From assembly GCA_002698425.1 (NCBI GenBank), contig NZXU01000086.1, positions 4,651 to 68,650 of the forward strand: 64,000 nt of DNA, given 5' to 3'. Shown here piece by piece: positions 53,005 to 62,876 of this stretch. Under the pieces are notes generated by a model. It was not told the origin of the DNA. It saw only the letters and a program-made list of their open reading frames with translations, and did no database searches. This DNA comes from Ahrensia sp. (GTDB lineage: Bacteria; Pseudomonadota; Alphaproteobacteria; Rhizobiales; Rhizobiaceae). The translations under genes were made by a program, and so were the position numbers. How positions within the stretch are numbered: position 1 is the stretch's first letter; every line of letters begins with the position of its first letter.

Positions 53005-54294
53005 TCAGTTGCAGTCTTCGTTCATCGGCCACGGAGCGTTGGCGTCGGCATATTCCTTCGCCTTCTCGACCTCCAGTGCGCCGATCGCCTCCGATTCGGG
53101 CGTCAGCAGATCGGAGACCTTGACGAATTTCGCGCCGTCCCATTCCAGCATCCAGCCGCCGGAATGTCCGGTGTGGTCGGAGCAGGACGTCTTGAACGGC
53201 GGCACCATGCCCGTCATTCCGAGTTCGGCGAGACGCTCCTCGGTAACGTCGAGGTTTTCCAGGCCCCAACGCAGCTGGGCGGCGTCGATGGCGCCAATGC
53301 CGAAATGGTCCTGGGCTGCCTTGATGCCTTCGGCGAGAATCATCGAGATCACGACGCCGCGGCCGTAGAACACGCCCTGCATTTCCTCCTCGTTCGACTC
53401 GGAGTTGCCCGCGTCGACGACATGTTTTTTGATGTCGGCCATGACCGGCGCATCCAGCTGCGGGAAGGACCAGCTGATCGACTTGTAGCCCTTGCCGTCC
53501 TCGCCGACGATCGCCAGGTCGGCGTCATGGCCGGACCACCAGACGCCGATGAAATTCTCCATCGGGAACTTGGTCTTGACCGCTTCGGTGATGGCGCCGG
53601 CATTCATCGCGCCCCAGCCCCACATGACGACATAGTCCGGACGTTCGCGGCGGATTTGCAGCCACTGCGCCGACTGGTTCTGCATCTCCTTGAGACCGAC
53701 CGGGATCGGCACGAGCTCGAACCCCTGCTCGGCTGCCTTTTTCTCAAGGAACGGCAGCGGCTCCTTGCCGAAGGGATGGTCGAGATGCAGGAACGCGATC
53801 TTCTTGCCCTCGAGGCCATCCTTGCCGTCGATATATTGCAGGATCATCGAGGCCGCGTCCCAGTAGCTCGCCGGCGTGTTGAAGGCCCACTGGAACACCT
53901 TGCCGTCCGCCATCGGCGAAAAGCCGTAGCCCGGCGCAAGGATCGGAATCTCGTCGACATTGGTTTTCGGAAGCACCTGCAGGGTGATGCCGGTCGACCA
54001 GGGTTGGGTGACGATCGCCTTGCCCTTGGTCTTTTCGTAGCACTCGACGCCCTTCTCGGTGGAGTAGCCGGTCTCGCATTCGTCGAAATCGACCGTCACG
54101 CCGCCGATTCCTCCATCGCGGGCGTTGAGCATGTTGATGTAGTCCTTCTGGCCGTTCATCAGCGGAATGCCGGTGGCCGCGAACGGTCCGGTCCGGTAGC
54201 TGAGGTTCGGAGCATAGATGCTCTCCGCCGACGCGGCGCTTCCCGCGACGGCCGCCACCACGGCGGCGGCGATCAGTTTGGCAGTCATTTTCAT
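53005..54294 (-). CDS. HAAT-type ABC transporter substrate-binding protein
   Basis: A 429-residue periplasmic binding protein (type I fold). The signal peptide is residues 1-24 (MKMTAKLIAAAVVAAVAGSA, then ASA). The mature protein has ATGIPLMNGQKDYINMLNARDGGIGG, as seen in aromatic-acid or amide binders of this family, and many Trp/Tyr around the likely pocket. ATG 54294 has GGGAGGA upstream. It lies between livM and livF, 57 bases after livM. Confidence 0.92.
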   Translation of the reverse strand: MKMTAKLIAAAVVAAVAGSAASAESIYAPNLSYRTGPFAATGIPLMNGQKDYINMLNARDGGIGGVTVDFDECETGYSTEKGVECYEKTKGKAIVTQPWSTGITLQVLPKTNVDEIPILAPGYGFSPMADGKVFQWAFNTPASYWDAASMILQYIDGKDGLEGKKIAFLHLDHPFGKEPLPFLEKKAAEQGFELVPIPVGLKEMQNQSAQWLQIRRERPDYVVMWGWGAMNAGAITEAVKTKFPMENFIGVWWSGHDADLAIVGEDGKGYKSISWSFPQLDAPVMADIKKHVVDAGNSESNEEEMQGVFYGRGVVISMILAEGIKAAQDHFGIGAIDAAQLRWGLENLDVTEERLAELGMTGMVPPFKTSCSDHTGHSGGWMLEWDGAKFVKVSDLLTPESEAIGALEVEKAKEYADANAPWPMNEDCN

Positions 54295-54350
54295 CACAGA
54301 TCCTCCCATTGATATCATGACGAAGCTTCGCTGGTTGTCGGCCGCTCCCC

Positions 54351-55427
54351 TCAATGCGGGAACGGCCAGATGATGAGTTTCTCCCGGATGAGCCGCCACA
54401 GCTGCGCAAGGCCGTGCGGCTCGATGATCAGAAAGAAGATGATCAGCCCGCCGACGATCATCACGTTGAGATGCTCGACGGTGGCCGATGTGATTTCCAA
54501 TCCGAGCGCCTCCGGCAAGATGCCCAGCACCACCGGAAGTCCGACAATCAGGATGGCGCCGAGATAGTTGCCGAGGACCGAGCCGAGCCCGCCAATGATG
54601 GCGATGAACAGGATGCGGAAACTCAGCGGGATATCGAACAGGTTCGGTTCGGCGGCGCCGCGCCACATGAAGACGAACAGCGCGCCCGCGACCCCGACGA
54701 TATAGCTCGACACCGCAAAGGCGGTCAGCTTGGAACGCATCAGGTCGATGCCGATCAGTTCGGCGGCGATATCCATGTCCCGCGTCGCCTTCCACGTCCG
54801 CCCCGGACGGCCGCGGGTCAGGTTGATGCAGATCCAGGTCAGGAGCGACACGATCGCGAGCACGACATAATATTGCGTGAACGACGTCGCCTGCGGGCCC
54901 GAGACATACACCCCGAACATGTCGAGGTTCGGCACCTGGATCGCGCCCGACGCGTTGTAATTATAGAGCCAGGCCCATTTCTCGAACAGCCAGACCAGGA
55001 AGAACTGCGCGGCAAGCGTCGCGATGGCGAGATAGAAACCCTTGATGCGAAGGCTCGGGATACCGAAGACGACGCCAATCCCCGCGCTGAACACGCCCGA
55101 CAGCAGGATCGCCACGATCGGGTTCATCCACGGCATCAGCGTGACCATCTTGTAGCAGGCATAGGCGCCGACGCCCATGAACGCCCCGGTGCCGAGGCTG
55201 AGCTGGCCGGCATAGCCGGTCAGGATGTTCAAACCGAGCGCCGCCAGCGAATAGATGAGGATCGGGATCAACAGCGTCTGGAAAGCGAACTCGCTGGCCG
55301 TCAGCGGAAAGACGATCCACGCAAACGCCAGGATGACGATGAGCAGAACCGCGTCCTGGCGCACCGGGAACAGCGCCTGGTCGGCCGTATAACTGGTCTT
55401 GAACTGGCCCGCCGTACGATAGAACAT
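54351..55427 (-). CDS. livM: branched-chain-type ABC permease (LivM)
   Basis: A 358-residue permease with eight to ten helices. LNILTGYAGQLSLGTGAFMGVGAYA is the LivM signature, and the EAA-type cytoplasmic loop is LIGIDLMRSKLTAFAVSSYIVGVAGAL. GGGGAGG precedes the ATG. It is third in the operon after livG and livH. Confidence 0.93.
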   Translation of the reverse strand: MFYRTAGQFKTSYTADQALFPVRQDAVLLIVILAFAWIVFPLTASEFAFQTLLIPILIYSLAALGLNILTGYAGQLSLGTGAFMGVGAYACYKMVTLMPWMNPIVAILLSGVFSAGIGVVFGIPSLRIKGFYLAIATLAAQFFLVWLFEKWAWLYNYNASGAIQVPNLDMFGVYVSGPQATSFTQYYVVLAIVSLLTWICINLTRGRPGRTWKATRDMDIAAELIGIDLMRSKLTAFAVSSYIVGVAGALFVFMWRGAAEPNLFDIPLSFRILFIAIIGGLGSVLGNYLGAILIVGLPVVLGILPEALGLEITSATVEHLNVMIVGGLIIFFLIIEPHGLAQLWRLIREKLIIWPFPH

Positions 55428-55497
55428 CAGCCGGCCTCCCCGTTGCGCGCGGCCGAAAGATCAATTTTTGCCATTGTTTTTTCCATGACCGTCCCGC

Positions 55498-56451
55498 TCA
55501 AACCCGCTCGATGATCCGTTCGCCGAACAGCCCTTGCGGCCGGAACAGCAGCACGACCAGCGCCAGCATGAAGGCGAACCAGGTCTCGGTGTTGCCGCCA
55601 AGCAGCGGCTGCCCCCAATAAATCTCGAAAAGCTTCTCCAGCATCCCGATCATCAGCCCGCCGACGATGGCGCCGCTGATCGATTCCAGCCCGCCGAGCA
55701 TCAGCACCGGCAGCGCCTTGTAGGCGATGACCTCCAACGCGAAGCTGACCCCGGCGCGCGCGCCCCAGGCGATGCCGGTCACCAGCGCGATGATGCCGGC
55801 GATGAACCAGACCAGAACCCAGATCGTCTGCAGCGAAATCCCGACGGACATCGCCGCCTGGTGATCGTCGCCGAGCGCCCGGATTGCGCGGCCCATCCGC
55901 GTCTTGTTGAGGAACAGCAGCAGCCCGACCACCAGCAGCGCCGCGATCGCCGCGGCCGTGATGTCCTTCTGCTCCAGGATCAACAGCCCGCCGAACGGCT
56001 CGAACACCACCGAATCCGTCGGGATGCCCAGTTGCTCGGTGATCATCACCTTGTTTTCGCCGCCGAAGATGATCTCGCCGAAGCCGATCAGGAACAGCGT
56101 GATGCCGATCGTCGCCATGAACAGGATGATGTCGGGCTGGCCGACAAGCGGCCGAAGCACTACGCGTTCGACGGTGAAGGCCAGGGCGAACATGACGCCC
56201 AGCGTCAGCACGACCGAGATCCACGCCGGCACGCCCGCCTCGTGCAGGCCCACCAGCGTCAGCGCGGCGAACACGACCATGATGCCCTGCGCGAAGTTGA
56301 AGATGCGCGACGAGCGGTAGATCAGCACGAAGCCGAGCGCGATCAGCGCATAGAGGATGCCGGATACCAGTCCCTCCCACAGAACCTGCATCAGGAAATC
56401 CGGCGCCGAGACCATGTCCACGAAGGGTTCCACGAAGATTTCGCTCAACAC
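55498..56451 (-). CDS. livH: branched-chain-type ABC permease (LivH)
   Basis: A 317-residue permease. GLVSGILYALIALGFVLIYRSSRIFNFAQGIMVV is the LivH N-terminal signature, and the EAA-like loop is RALGDDHQAAMSVGIS. The start is GTG at 56451 with GAGGAG 9 bases upstream; a TTG follows directly. A 70-base gap separates it from livM. Confidence 0.93.
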   Translation of the reverse strand: MLSEIFVEPFVDMVSAPDFLMQVLWEGLVSGILYALIALGFVLIYRSSRIFNFAQGIMVVFAALTLVGLHEAGVPAWISVVLTLGVMFALAFTVERVVLRPLVGQPDIILFMATIGITLFLIGFGEIIFGGENKVMITEQLGIPTDSVVFEPFGGLLILEQKDITAAAIAALLVVGLLLFLNKTRMGRAIRALGDDHQAAMSVGISLQTIWVLVWFIAGIIALVTGIAWGARAGVSFALEVIAYKALPVLMLGGLESISGAIVGGLMIGMLEKLFEIYWGQPLLGGNTETWFAFMLALVVLLFRPQGLFGERIIERV

Positions 56452-56464
56452 TGTCTCGTTCTCC

Positions 56465-57298
56465 TCAATGCGGGACGCCCAGATAGGCGTCGATCACGTC
56501 CGGGTTGTTGCGCACCTCGTCCGGCGTGCCGTCTCCGATCTTCTTGCCGTAATCCAGCACCACGACCCGGTCCGACAGGTCCATGACGACGCCCATGTCG
56601 TGCTCGATCAGGGCGATGGTTGTGCCGTATTGCTGGTTCACGTCGAGGATGAAGCGGCTCATATCCGCCTTCTCCTCCAGGTTCATGCCCGCCATCGGTT
56701 CGTCGAGCAGCAGCAGCGCCGGCTCTGCGGCGAGCGCCCGGCCGAGCTCGACCCGCTTCTGCAGCCCGTAAGGCAGCCGCCCGACAGGCGTCTTGCGGAT
56801 ATGTTCGATCTCGAGGAAATCGATGATCCGTTCCACCGCTTCGCGATGCTCGATCTCCTCGCGCTCCGCCGGCCCCTTCCACAGCGCATGCCATAACAGG
56901 TTGCGTTTCTGCAGCGTGATGCGGCCGGTCATGATGTTGTCGAGCGTCGACATGCCCTTGAACAGGGCGATGTTCTGGAAGGTGCGGGCAATGCCGTCGC
57001 GGGCGGTCTCCGAGGGCCGGGCGCGCCGGCGCTTCTCGCCGCGAAAGGTGATCGTGCCCTCTTGCGGGAAATAGAAGCCGTTGATGACGTTGAGCATCGA
57101 CGTCTTGCCCGCGCCGTTCGGCCCGATGATCGCGCGGATCTCGCCCTTCTTGATATCGAAGGAAATGTCGGTGATCGCCTTCACGCCGCCGAAGGACAGC
57201 GAGATATTCTCCACCTTGAGCAGGTCCTCGCCCTTTGCGATGCCGTCATCGGCGCGCAAAATGTGCCGCGACATATCCTCCTGAACATGCACGTTCAT
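56465..57298 (-). CDS. livG: branched-chain-type ABC transporter ATPase (LivG)
   Basis: A 277-residue ABC ATPase. Walker A is IIGPNGAGKTSMLNVI, signature LPYGLQKRVELGRALA, Walker B LLLLDEPMAGMN and H-loop IALIEHDMGVVMDL. The insert after Walker A (RARPSETARDGIARTFQNIALF) is LivG-specific. Its start overlaps the upstream acyl-CoA ligase stop by 4 bases, tying importer and ligase expression. Confidence 0.93.
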   Translation of the reverse strand: MNVHVQEDMSRHILRADDGIAKGEDLLKVENISLSFGGVKAITDISFDIKKGEIRAIIGPNGAGKTSMLNVINGFYFPQEGTITFRGEKRRRARPSETARDGIARTFQNIALFKGMSTLDNIMTGRITLQKRNLLWHALWKGPAEREEIEHREAVERIIDFLEIEHIRKTPVGRLPYGLQKRVELGRALAAEPALLLLDEPMAGMNLEEKADMSRFILDVNQQYGTTIALIEHDMGVVMDLSDRVVVLDYGKKIGDGTPDEVRNNPDVIDAYLGVPH

Positions 57299-59274
57299 TC
57301 CGCCGCCTCCTTCTGAGCAGGGGCCGCCGGCACGCGCTCGATGTCCCGGATCTCCACGGTCGCCGCGATCTTGCCTTTCCGGCCGTCCTCGAAGATGACT
57401 TCCGTCTCGACATATTTCTCGGTCGAGCCGTCATAAAGCGCCTCGATCAGCGGCGCGTAGCGTTCGGCGATGAAGGAGCGGCGCACTTTTTGCGTGCGCG
57501 TCAGTTCGCCGTCATCGGCGTCCAGTTCCTTGTGCAGGACGAGGAACCGGGCGATCTGCGATCCCGCCATCGTGTCTTCGCTGGCGAGGTCGCGGTTCAC
57601 CTGCGTCACATGCTCCTCCATCATCGCGTAGACGCGGGGATGCTGCGCCAGTTCCTGGTAGGAGGCATAGGAGATGTTGTTGCGCTCCGCCCAGTTGCCG
57701 ACAGCCGTCAGGTCGATGTTCAGGAACACGGTGCAGACGTCGCGCCCGTCGCCGAAGGCCACGGCCTCCTTGATGTTCGGGAAGAATTTCAGCTTGTTTT
57801 CGATATATTTCGGCGCGAACAGGCTGCCGTCATTCAGCTTGCCGACATCCTTGGCCCGGTCGATGATCCGCAGATGGCCTTCATGGTCGAAGAAGCCGGC
57901 GTCGCCCGTATGCACCCAGTTGTCGTTGGTCTTGGTCTCGCGCGTCGCCTCTTCGTTCTTGTAGTAGCCGACGAAGACGCCCGGCGAGCGATACATGACC
58001 TCGCCATTCTCCTCGATGCGGATCTCCACATCCGGCGAGGGGCGTCCGACCGTGTCGGCGCGGATTTCGCCGTCCGGCTGGGCGGAGATGTAAACCGAGG
58101 CCTCGGTCTGTCCGTAGAGCTGCTTCAGATTGAGGCCGAGCGAACGATAGAAGCGGAAGATTTCCGGACCGATCGCCTCGCCCGCCGTGTAACCGACCCG
58201 CATGCGCAGGAAACCCATCCGGTTCTTCAGCGGCCCGTAGACCAGGAATTCGCCGAGCCGGTATTTGAGCCGATCGAAAAAGCCGACCGTCTCGCCGTTC
58301 AGGATCGGTTCGCCGACCCGGCGCGCATGCGCCATGAAATGGTCGAACATCCGCTTCTTCGTCGGCCCGGCATCCTCCATGCGCACCATCACGGCGGTCA
58401 GCATGTTCTCGAAGACACGCGGCGGCGCGAAGAAATAGGACGGCGCGATTTCGCGGCGGTCGGCGTCAACCGTCTCCGGGCTCTCCGGGCAACAGACGCA
58501 ATAGCCGCCGACATAGGCCTGCGCATACGAGAAAACGTGGTCGCCGACCCAGGCGAGCGGCAGGTAGGACAGCACCGAATCCGCTTCCGTCAGACGGTCG
58601 AACGCGTTTCCGTTACGAGCCGAGATCACGAGATTGTCGAAGGACAGCATGACACCCTTCGGCTTGCCGGTCGTGCCCGACGTGTAAAGCATGACCGCGA
58701 GGTCTTCCCCCTTGCCCGCCGCGATCCCCGCCTTCCACGCCGAATCGCCGTCCTTTGCGAAAATATCCCGCCCGGCCCGCTCGATCGCATCGATGGAATG
58801 GAGGTTGGTGTGATCGTAGTCGCGCAAGCCGCGCGCCTCGTCATAGACGATCTTGTGCAGGTCCTTCAGTTCGTCGGTCATCGACAGGACCTTGTCGACC
58901 TGCTCCTGGTCCTGGCAAACGGCGAAGCGGACGCCGGCATGGTTCAGCACATAGACCATCTCCTCGGCGACCGAATCCGCATAGACCGGCACGGGCACGC
59001 CGCCCAGCGCCTGGACCGCGGCAAACGCCCAGTAGAGACGCGGGCGGTTATGGCCGACGATCGCCACCTTGTCGCCGGACTGCAGCCCGATCGCCTGGAG
59101 CCCGAGCGAAAAGGCCCGGATCTCGTCGGCGAGTTCGGCCCAGCTCCAGCTTTTCCAGATGCCGTGATCCTTGTGCCGCATGGCGGTTCGCGAGCCGAAC
59201 CGATCCGCGTTCAACAGCAGATATTGGGGAAAGGTGTGCGGAGCCTGCGCCCCGGCCTGCACCGTTGACGGCAT
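57295..59274 (-). CDS. FadD/FAA1-like AMP-forming acyl-CoA ligase
   Basis: A 659-residue adenylating enzyme of the long-chain acyl-CoA synthetase type. The phosphate loop is MLYTSGTTGKPKGVMLSF, adenine-binding motif YGQTEASVYIS and VHTGDAGFFDHEGHLRIIDRAKD near residue 435. Homologues at the head of HAAT operons are thought to activate aromatic or other imported acids. It is the first gene of the operon; GGGAGG precedes the ATG. The 212-base upstream region holds GTTACTTGATCAACAGCAAC, a weak dyad. Confidence 0.92.
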   Translation of the reverse strand: MPSTVQAGAQAPHTFPQYLLLNADRFGSRTAMRHKDHGIWKSWSWAELADEIRAFSLGLQAIGLQSGDKVAIVGHNRPRLYWAFAAVQALGGVPVPVYADSVAEEMVYVLNHAGVRFAVCQDQEQVDKVLSMTDELKDLHKIVYDEARGLRDYDHTNLHSIDAIERAGRDIFAKDGDSAWKAGIAAGKGEDLAVMLYTSGTTGKPKGVMLSFDNLVISARNGNAFDRLTEADSVLSYLPLAWVGDHVFSYAQAYVGGYCVCCPESPETVDADRREIAPSYFFAPPRVFENMLTAVMVRMEDAGPTKKRMFDHFMAHARRVGEPILNGETVGFFDRLKYRLGEFLVYGPLKNRMGFLRMRVGYTAGEAIGPEIFRFYRSLGLNLKQLYGQTEASVYISAQPDGEIRADTVGRPSPDVEIRIEENGEVMYRSPGVFVGYYKNEEATRETKTNDNWVHTGDAGFFDHEGHLRIIDRAKDVGKLNDGSLFAPKYIENKLKFFPNIKEAVAFGDGRDVCTVFLNIDLTAVGNWAERNNISYASYQELAQHPRVYAMMEEHVTQVNRDLASEDTMAGSQIARFLVLHKELDADDGELTRTQKVRRSFIAERYAPLIEALYDGSTEKYVETEVIFEDGRKGKIAATVEIRDIERVPAAPAQKEAAE

Positions 59275-59486
59275 AGTGTTCTTTTCCTCCCTTGTTTCGA
59301 CCGCGCCCTCCTGCGCTTCCGAAACAACCCTGCGAACAGTATGCGCTCCTCAACGCCCATCCGCCGGATGGGAGCAGTCAATCCTAAAATTGTTACTTGA
59401 TCAACAGCAACGAATGGTGAACTCGTAACGCAAGCGTTCGAAGCCGCCTTGTCCCTCTGGCGCGAGACGCAGCTATGCCTGCCGGA

Positions 59487-60065
59487 TCAGCGGCCGAGCT
59501 GGTAGAACTCGTCGTTGGGGCGCATGCTCATCACGTTCGCCATGCGGTTCGACATGCCGAAAAAGGCCGAGATTCCGGCAATATCCCACGCATCCTCTTC
59601 CGTCAGACTGTGCTTGGCGAGTTCAGTGAAATCGTCCTCGTTGATCTCGTAAGACACCCGCGCCACTTTCATCGCGAAATCCAGCATGGCCCGCTGGCGT
59701 GGCGTGATGTCGGCCTTGCGATAATTCGCCGCGATCTGTTCCGCGATCAGCGGGTTCTTCGCCCGGATGCGCAGGATCGCCCCATGGGCGATTACGCAAT
59801 ATTGGCACTGGTTCGCGGCCGAGGTCGCGACCACGATCATCTCCCGTTCCGCCTTCGTCAGATTGCCCGGCTTTTCCATCAGCGCGTCGTGATAGGCAAA
59901 GAAGGCGCGAAACTCGTCGGGCCGGCGCGCCAGCGCGAGGAACACATTCGGGATGAAACCGGATTTCTCCTGGACGGTCTCGATTAGCTGACGGATATCG
60001 TCCGGCAAATCCTGGAGCTTCGGTATCGGAAACCGGCTGACCGGATGCGCGTTCGACGTCGTCAT
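59487..60065 (-). CDS. AhpD-like peroxidase-related (CMD-fold) protein
   Basis: A 192-residue carboxymuconolactone decarboxylase-fold protein. The redox motif is ATSAANQCQYCVIAHG with Cys87, Cys90 and His94, as in AhpD, so a thiol peroxidase function is plausible. The N-terminal block KSGFIPNVFLALARRPDEFRAF marks the 'peroxidase-related enzyme' subgroup. ATG 60065 follows GAGGAG. It is 26 bases upstream of nothing in its own direction and starts after the SLAC1-type gene, so the two may be cotranscribed. Confidence 0.9.
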   Translation of the reverse strand: MTTSNAHPVSRFPIPKLQDLPDDIRQLIETVQEKSGFIPNVFLALARRPDEFRAFFAYHDALMEKPGNLTKAEREMIVVATSAANQCQYCVIAHGAILRIRAKNPLIAEQIAANYRKADITPRQRAMLDFAMKVARVSYEINEDDFTELAKHSLTEEDAWDIAGISAFFGMSNRMANVMSMRPNDEFYQLGR

Positions 60066-60091
60066 GATGCTCCTCCCTCGGGCGCCGGAAA

Positions 60092-61060
60092 TCACTCCGG
60101 CAGGCAGATCTTCCGCGCGGCGATCGCGCGGGTGGTTTTATAGAGCAGCACCACTACAATCACCACAAGGGCGGCCAGCAAGGCAGCGGCGACAAATTGA
60201 TGCGCCACGGAGCCGGTCAGGTGGGCATAGGAGAAAGATGCAATCGTCAGCGCCGCGACGGGGAAGGACAGCGCCCACCAGGACAGCGCGAAGGGCAACC
60301 GCGCGAATTTGCCGATCTGCGTGGCCACGACCGCCGCGAAGACATAGCCGGAATTGAGCAGGATACGCGCGAAGGCGTCCAGGTCGCCGGTCAGGCGCAT
60401 ATAGGCGAGAAAAGCGACTGCCGGCGGAGCGATCAGGATGACCAGTGTCGGCAGCAGCCGCGCCGGCAGCGGATCGTGGAAGATCAGCCGGTTCATCACC
60501 AGCGTCAAAAGGACGATCCAGAAGACAAGTCCGGCCGAAAAGAACAGCCAGGAAATCTCGACGAAGCCCAGTTGCGCGCCGGCGACCGGAACGACGACAT
60601 TGCCGACCGCCGGAATGAACCAGGCCGGCCCGATATGGATCGTCTGGAAGGTCCGGTGCCCGATCCAGTTGGCGACAACGCTCAGCGTAAGCACGCCCTG
60701 ACCGATCGCGCCGATGATCCAAAGCGCCGTCGCCAGATCCCGGCTGTAAGGCACGAAGGCGGTCGCCAGCAGCAGGACGGAAATGGAAATCGTCGGAAAG
60801 AAGGCGATCCTGACCGGATGCGCCCATTCGGCGGCGACCGCGCCGCGCCGCGTCAGCGCCTTGGCGGCATAGAATCCCGATACGACGATCATGATCAGGA
60901 TCGACACGGCGAGAATGATGATGGAGACGATTGGCGACGTCCCGAACGCCGTCTCGGCGGCATGGGTCGCCAGCGTCAGGCCGAGCATGCCCATGACGAC
61001 GGCAAAGAACGTGACCGGAAAATTCTCCAGCCTGTCGATCTCCGGGTTTTCCTTCTGCAC
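60092..61060 (-). CDS. SLAC1/TDT (TehA-like) anion transporter
   Basis: A 322-residue integral membrane protein with ten hydrophobic segments, the TDT/SLAC1 topology. ENFPVTFFAVVMGMLGLTLA at the N terminus and HIGPAWFIPAVGNVVVPVAG in the middle are family hallmarks. Homologues pass small anions, malate or tellurite. It is divergent from the aldehyde dehydrogenase gene across a 271-base AT-richer region. Confidence 0.88.
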   Translation of the reverse strand: MQKENPEIDRLENFPVTFFAVVMGMLGLTLATHAAETAFGTSPIVSIIILAVSILIMIVVSGFYAAKALTRRGAVAAEWAHPVRIAFFPTISISVLLLATAFVPYSRDLATALWIIGAIGQGVLTLSVVANWIGHRTFQTIHIGPAWFIPAVGNVVVPVAGAQLGFVEISWLFFSAGLVFWIVLLTLVMNRLIFHDPLPARLLPTLVILIAPPAVAFLAYMRLTGDLDAFARILLNSGYVFAAVVATQIGKFARLPFALSWWALSFPVAALTIASFSYAHLTGSVAHQFVAAALLAALVVIVVVLLYKTTRAIAARKICLPE

Positions 61061-61250
61061 GACTCATCTCCATTCGGGCGGCCGATCCGGCCTGTTGGTA
61101 AGCTGTTGCGCACTACGCACTGACCGGAGAAACGCCACCGGTCCACGATCTTTATATTCCATTTCTTTTATATAAGCAAAGGCAAATTTACAACAGGCTT
61201 GAGCTGTGCCGCGAGGAAAGGAGCTGGTCCTTCGGCCATATTGGTTTGCG

Positions 61251-61264
61251 AGTTTGATCAAACT
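61251..61264. promoter_or_regulatory. perfect 14-bp palindrome upstream of aldehyde dehydrogenase
   Basis: AGTTTGATCAAACT lies 67 bases upstream of the ATG of the ALDH gene, in the divergent region shared with the SLAC1-type gene. It has the size and AT content of a repressor operator. No regulator gene is adjacent. Confidence 0.45.
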
Positions 61265-61331
61265 GGACCTTAACAGGAGACCAATTTGACCGGATTGTCC
61301 GCGCGGCCTGCCAATCCAGCGAGTTTGAGAC

Positions 61332-62828
61332 ATGAACGACACCGTATCGGCGCTCGTCGCCCAATACCGGGAAACCGGTCGGATCGAAGGCCTGCCCGAC
61401 CGCCACCTGATCGCGGGAGACTGGACGCCGTCCGCCAATTGTGCGGTCATGGACAGTATCGACCCGGGCAATGGCGCCGCCTTTCATCAATTCGCCGCTG
61501 GAGACGCGGCGGATATCGACCGCGCCGTCGAGAACTCGCATGCCGCCTTGAACTGCGAATGGCGTTCGGCGACGCCGGCCGCCCGCGGCTCGGTTATCGC
61601 CCGCGCGGCAGTACTCATCCGGCAGAACGCCGCCCGCCTCGCGGTCGCCGAATCCCTCGATAGCGGCAAGCCGCTGCAGGAGGCCGAGGGTGATGTTGCC
61701 GGCGCCGCGCGCTGTTTCGAGTACTATGCCGGCCTTCCCGACAAGTTCGAGGGCCGGTCGATCCCGCTCGGGCCCGACTATCTGGCCTATACGGAGTGGG
61801 AGCCGGTTGGCGTCACCGCGCACATCGTTCCCTGGAACTATCCGATCTCGACCCTGTCGCGCAGCATCGCGCCCGCACTCGCCGCCGGCTGCAGCGCCGT
61901 CGTCAAGCCGGCCGAACAGACGCCGCTGACCGCTTTGATGCTCGGCGAATTGCTTCTGCGGGCGGGCTTGCCCGCGGGCGTCGTCAACGTGGTGACCGGA
62001 ACGGGAAAAGACGCCGGCGCGCCGCTGGTCTCGCATCCGCTGGTCCGTCACGTCAGCTTTACCGGCTCGACCGCGACCGGTATCGAGGTGATCCGCGCCG
62101 CGGCGCGCAACGTCACCAGTGTCCTGCCGGAACTGGGCGGAAAATCGCCGCTCGTCGTGCTGGCGGATGCGGACATGGACGCGGCCGCCGACGGGATCAT
62201 CGGCGCCATCTACGAAAATGCCGGCCAGATCTGCTCCGCCGGATCGCGTCTCATAGTCGAACGTAAGGCGCATGCGGGTTTGATGGAGGCCCTTGTTTCG
62301 AGAGCGCGCGCGCTGAAACTCGGCCATGGTCTGAACCGCCCCGATATGGGGCCCGTCAGCTCTGCCGCCCACCTGGCCCGGATCGCCACGATCGTCCACG
62401 CCGCGCGCGAACGCGGGCTCGAGATCGCCACCGGCGGCGCAGCCGCAACGGATCCCGAGACCGGAAAAGGCTGGTTCTACGAGCCGACGATCATCAATAA
62501 CGTCCCTGTCGGCGACCCGGTCGCGCAGGAGGAAATCTTCGGCCCGGTGCTGGCGGTTCAGATCGCCGAGGATGTCGACGAGGCAATTTTCCTCGCGAAT
62601 TCAACACAGTACGCCCTCGTCGCGGGCGTCTACACCCGCGACTTCTCCGCTGCCCACAGGCTGGCCAGGCGGATCGACGCAGGCCAGGTCTTCATCAACG
62701 AGTATTTCGCCGGCGGAATATCGGTTCCCTTCGGCGGCAACCGCATGTCCGGCTTCGGACGCGAAAAGGGAATCGACGGCATGCGAACCTATCTGAAGCT
62801 CAAAAGCGTCGCCGCGCGAATCTCCTGA
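61332..62828 (+). CDS. NAD(P)-dependent aldehyde dehydrogenase (BetB-like)
   Basis: A 498-residue ALDH. Blocks are VTAHIVPWNYPISTLSRSIAP, the Glu in VLPELGGKSPLVVLADADMD and the nucleophile Cys in NAGQICSAGSRLIVE. The C terminus (YFAGGISVPFGGNRMSGFGREKG) is typical of betaine or gamma-aminobutyraldehyde-type enzymes. It is monocistronic. It could oxidise arylacetaldehydes from amine oxidation elsewhere in the window, which is inference only. Confidence 0.92.
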   Translation: MNDTVSALVAQYRETGRIEGLPDRHLIAGDWTPSANCAVMDSIDPGNGAAFHQFAAGDAADIDRAVENSHAALNCEWRSATPAARGSVIARAAVLIRQNAARLAVAESLDSGKPLQEAEGDVAGAARCFEYYAGLPDKFEGRSIPLGPDYLAYTEWEPVGVTAHIVPWNYPISTLSRSIAPALAAGCSAVVKPAEQTPLTALMLGELLLRAGLPAGVVNVVTGTGKDAGAPLVSHPLVRHVSFTGSTATGIEVIRAAARNVTSVLPELGGKSPLVVLADADMDAAADGIIGAIYENAGQICSAGSRLIVERKAHAGLMEALVSRARALKLGHGLNRPDMGPVSSAAHLARIATIVHAARERGLEIATGGAAATDPETGKGWFYEPTIINNVPVGDPVAQEEIFGPVLAVQIAEDVDEAIFLANSTQYALVAGVYTRDFSAAHRLARRIDAGQVFINEYFAGGISVPFGGNRMSGFGREKGIDGMRTYLKLKSVAARIS

Positions 62829-62876
62829 ATGCCCTGAAGGCAACTTTTTCTCGAACAGTGGGCTGAATCCCGGCAC

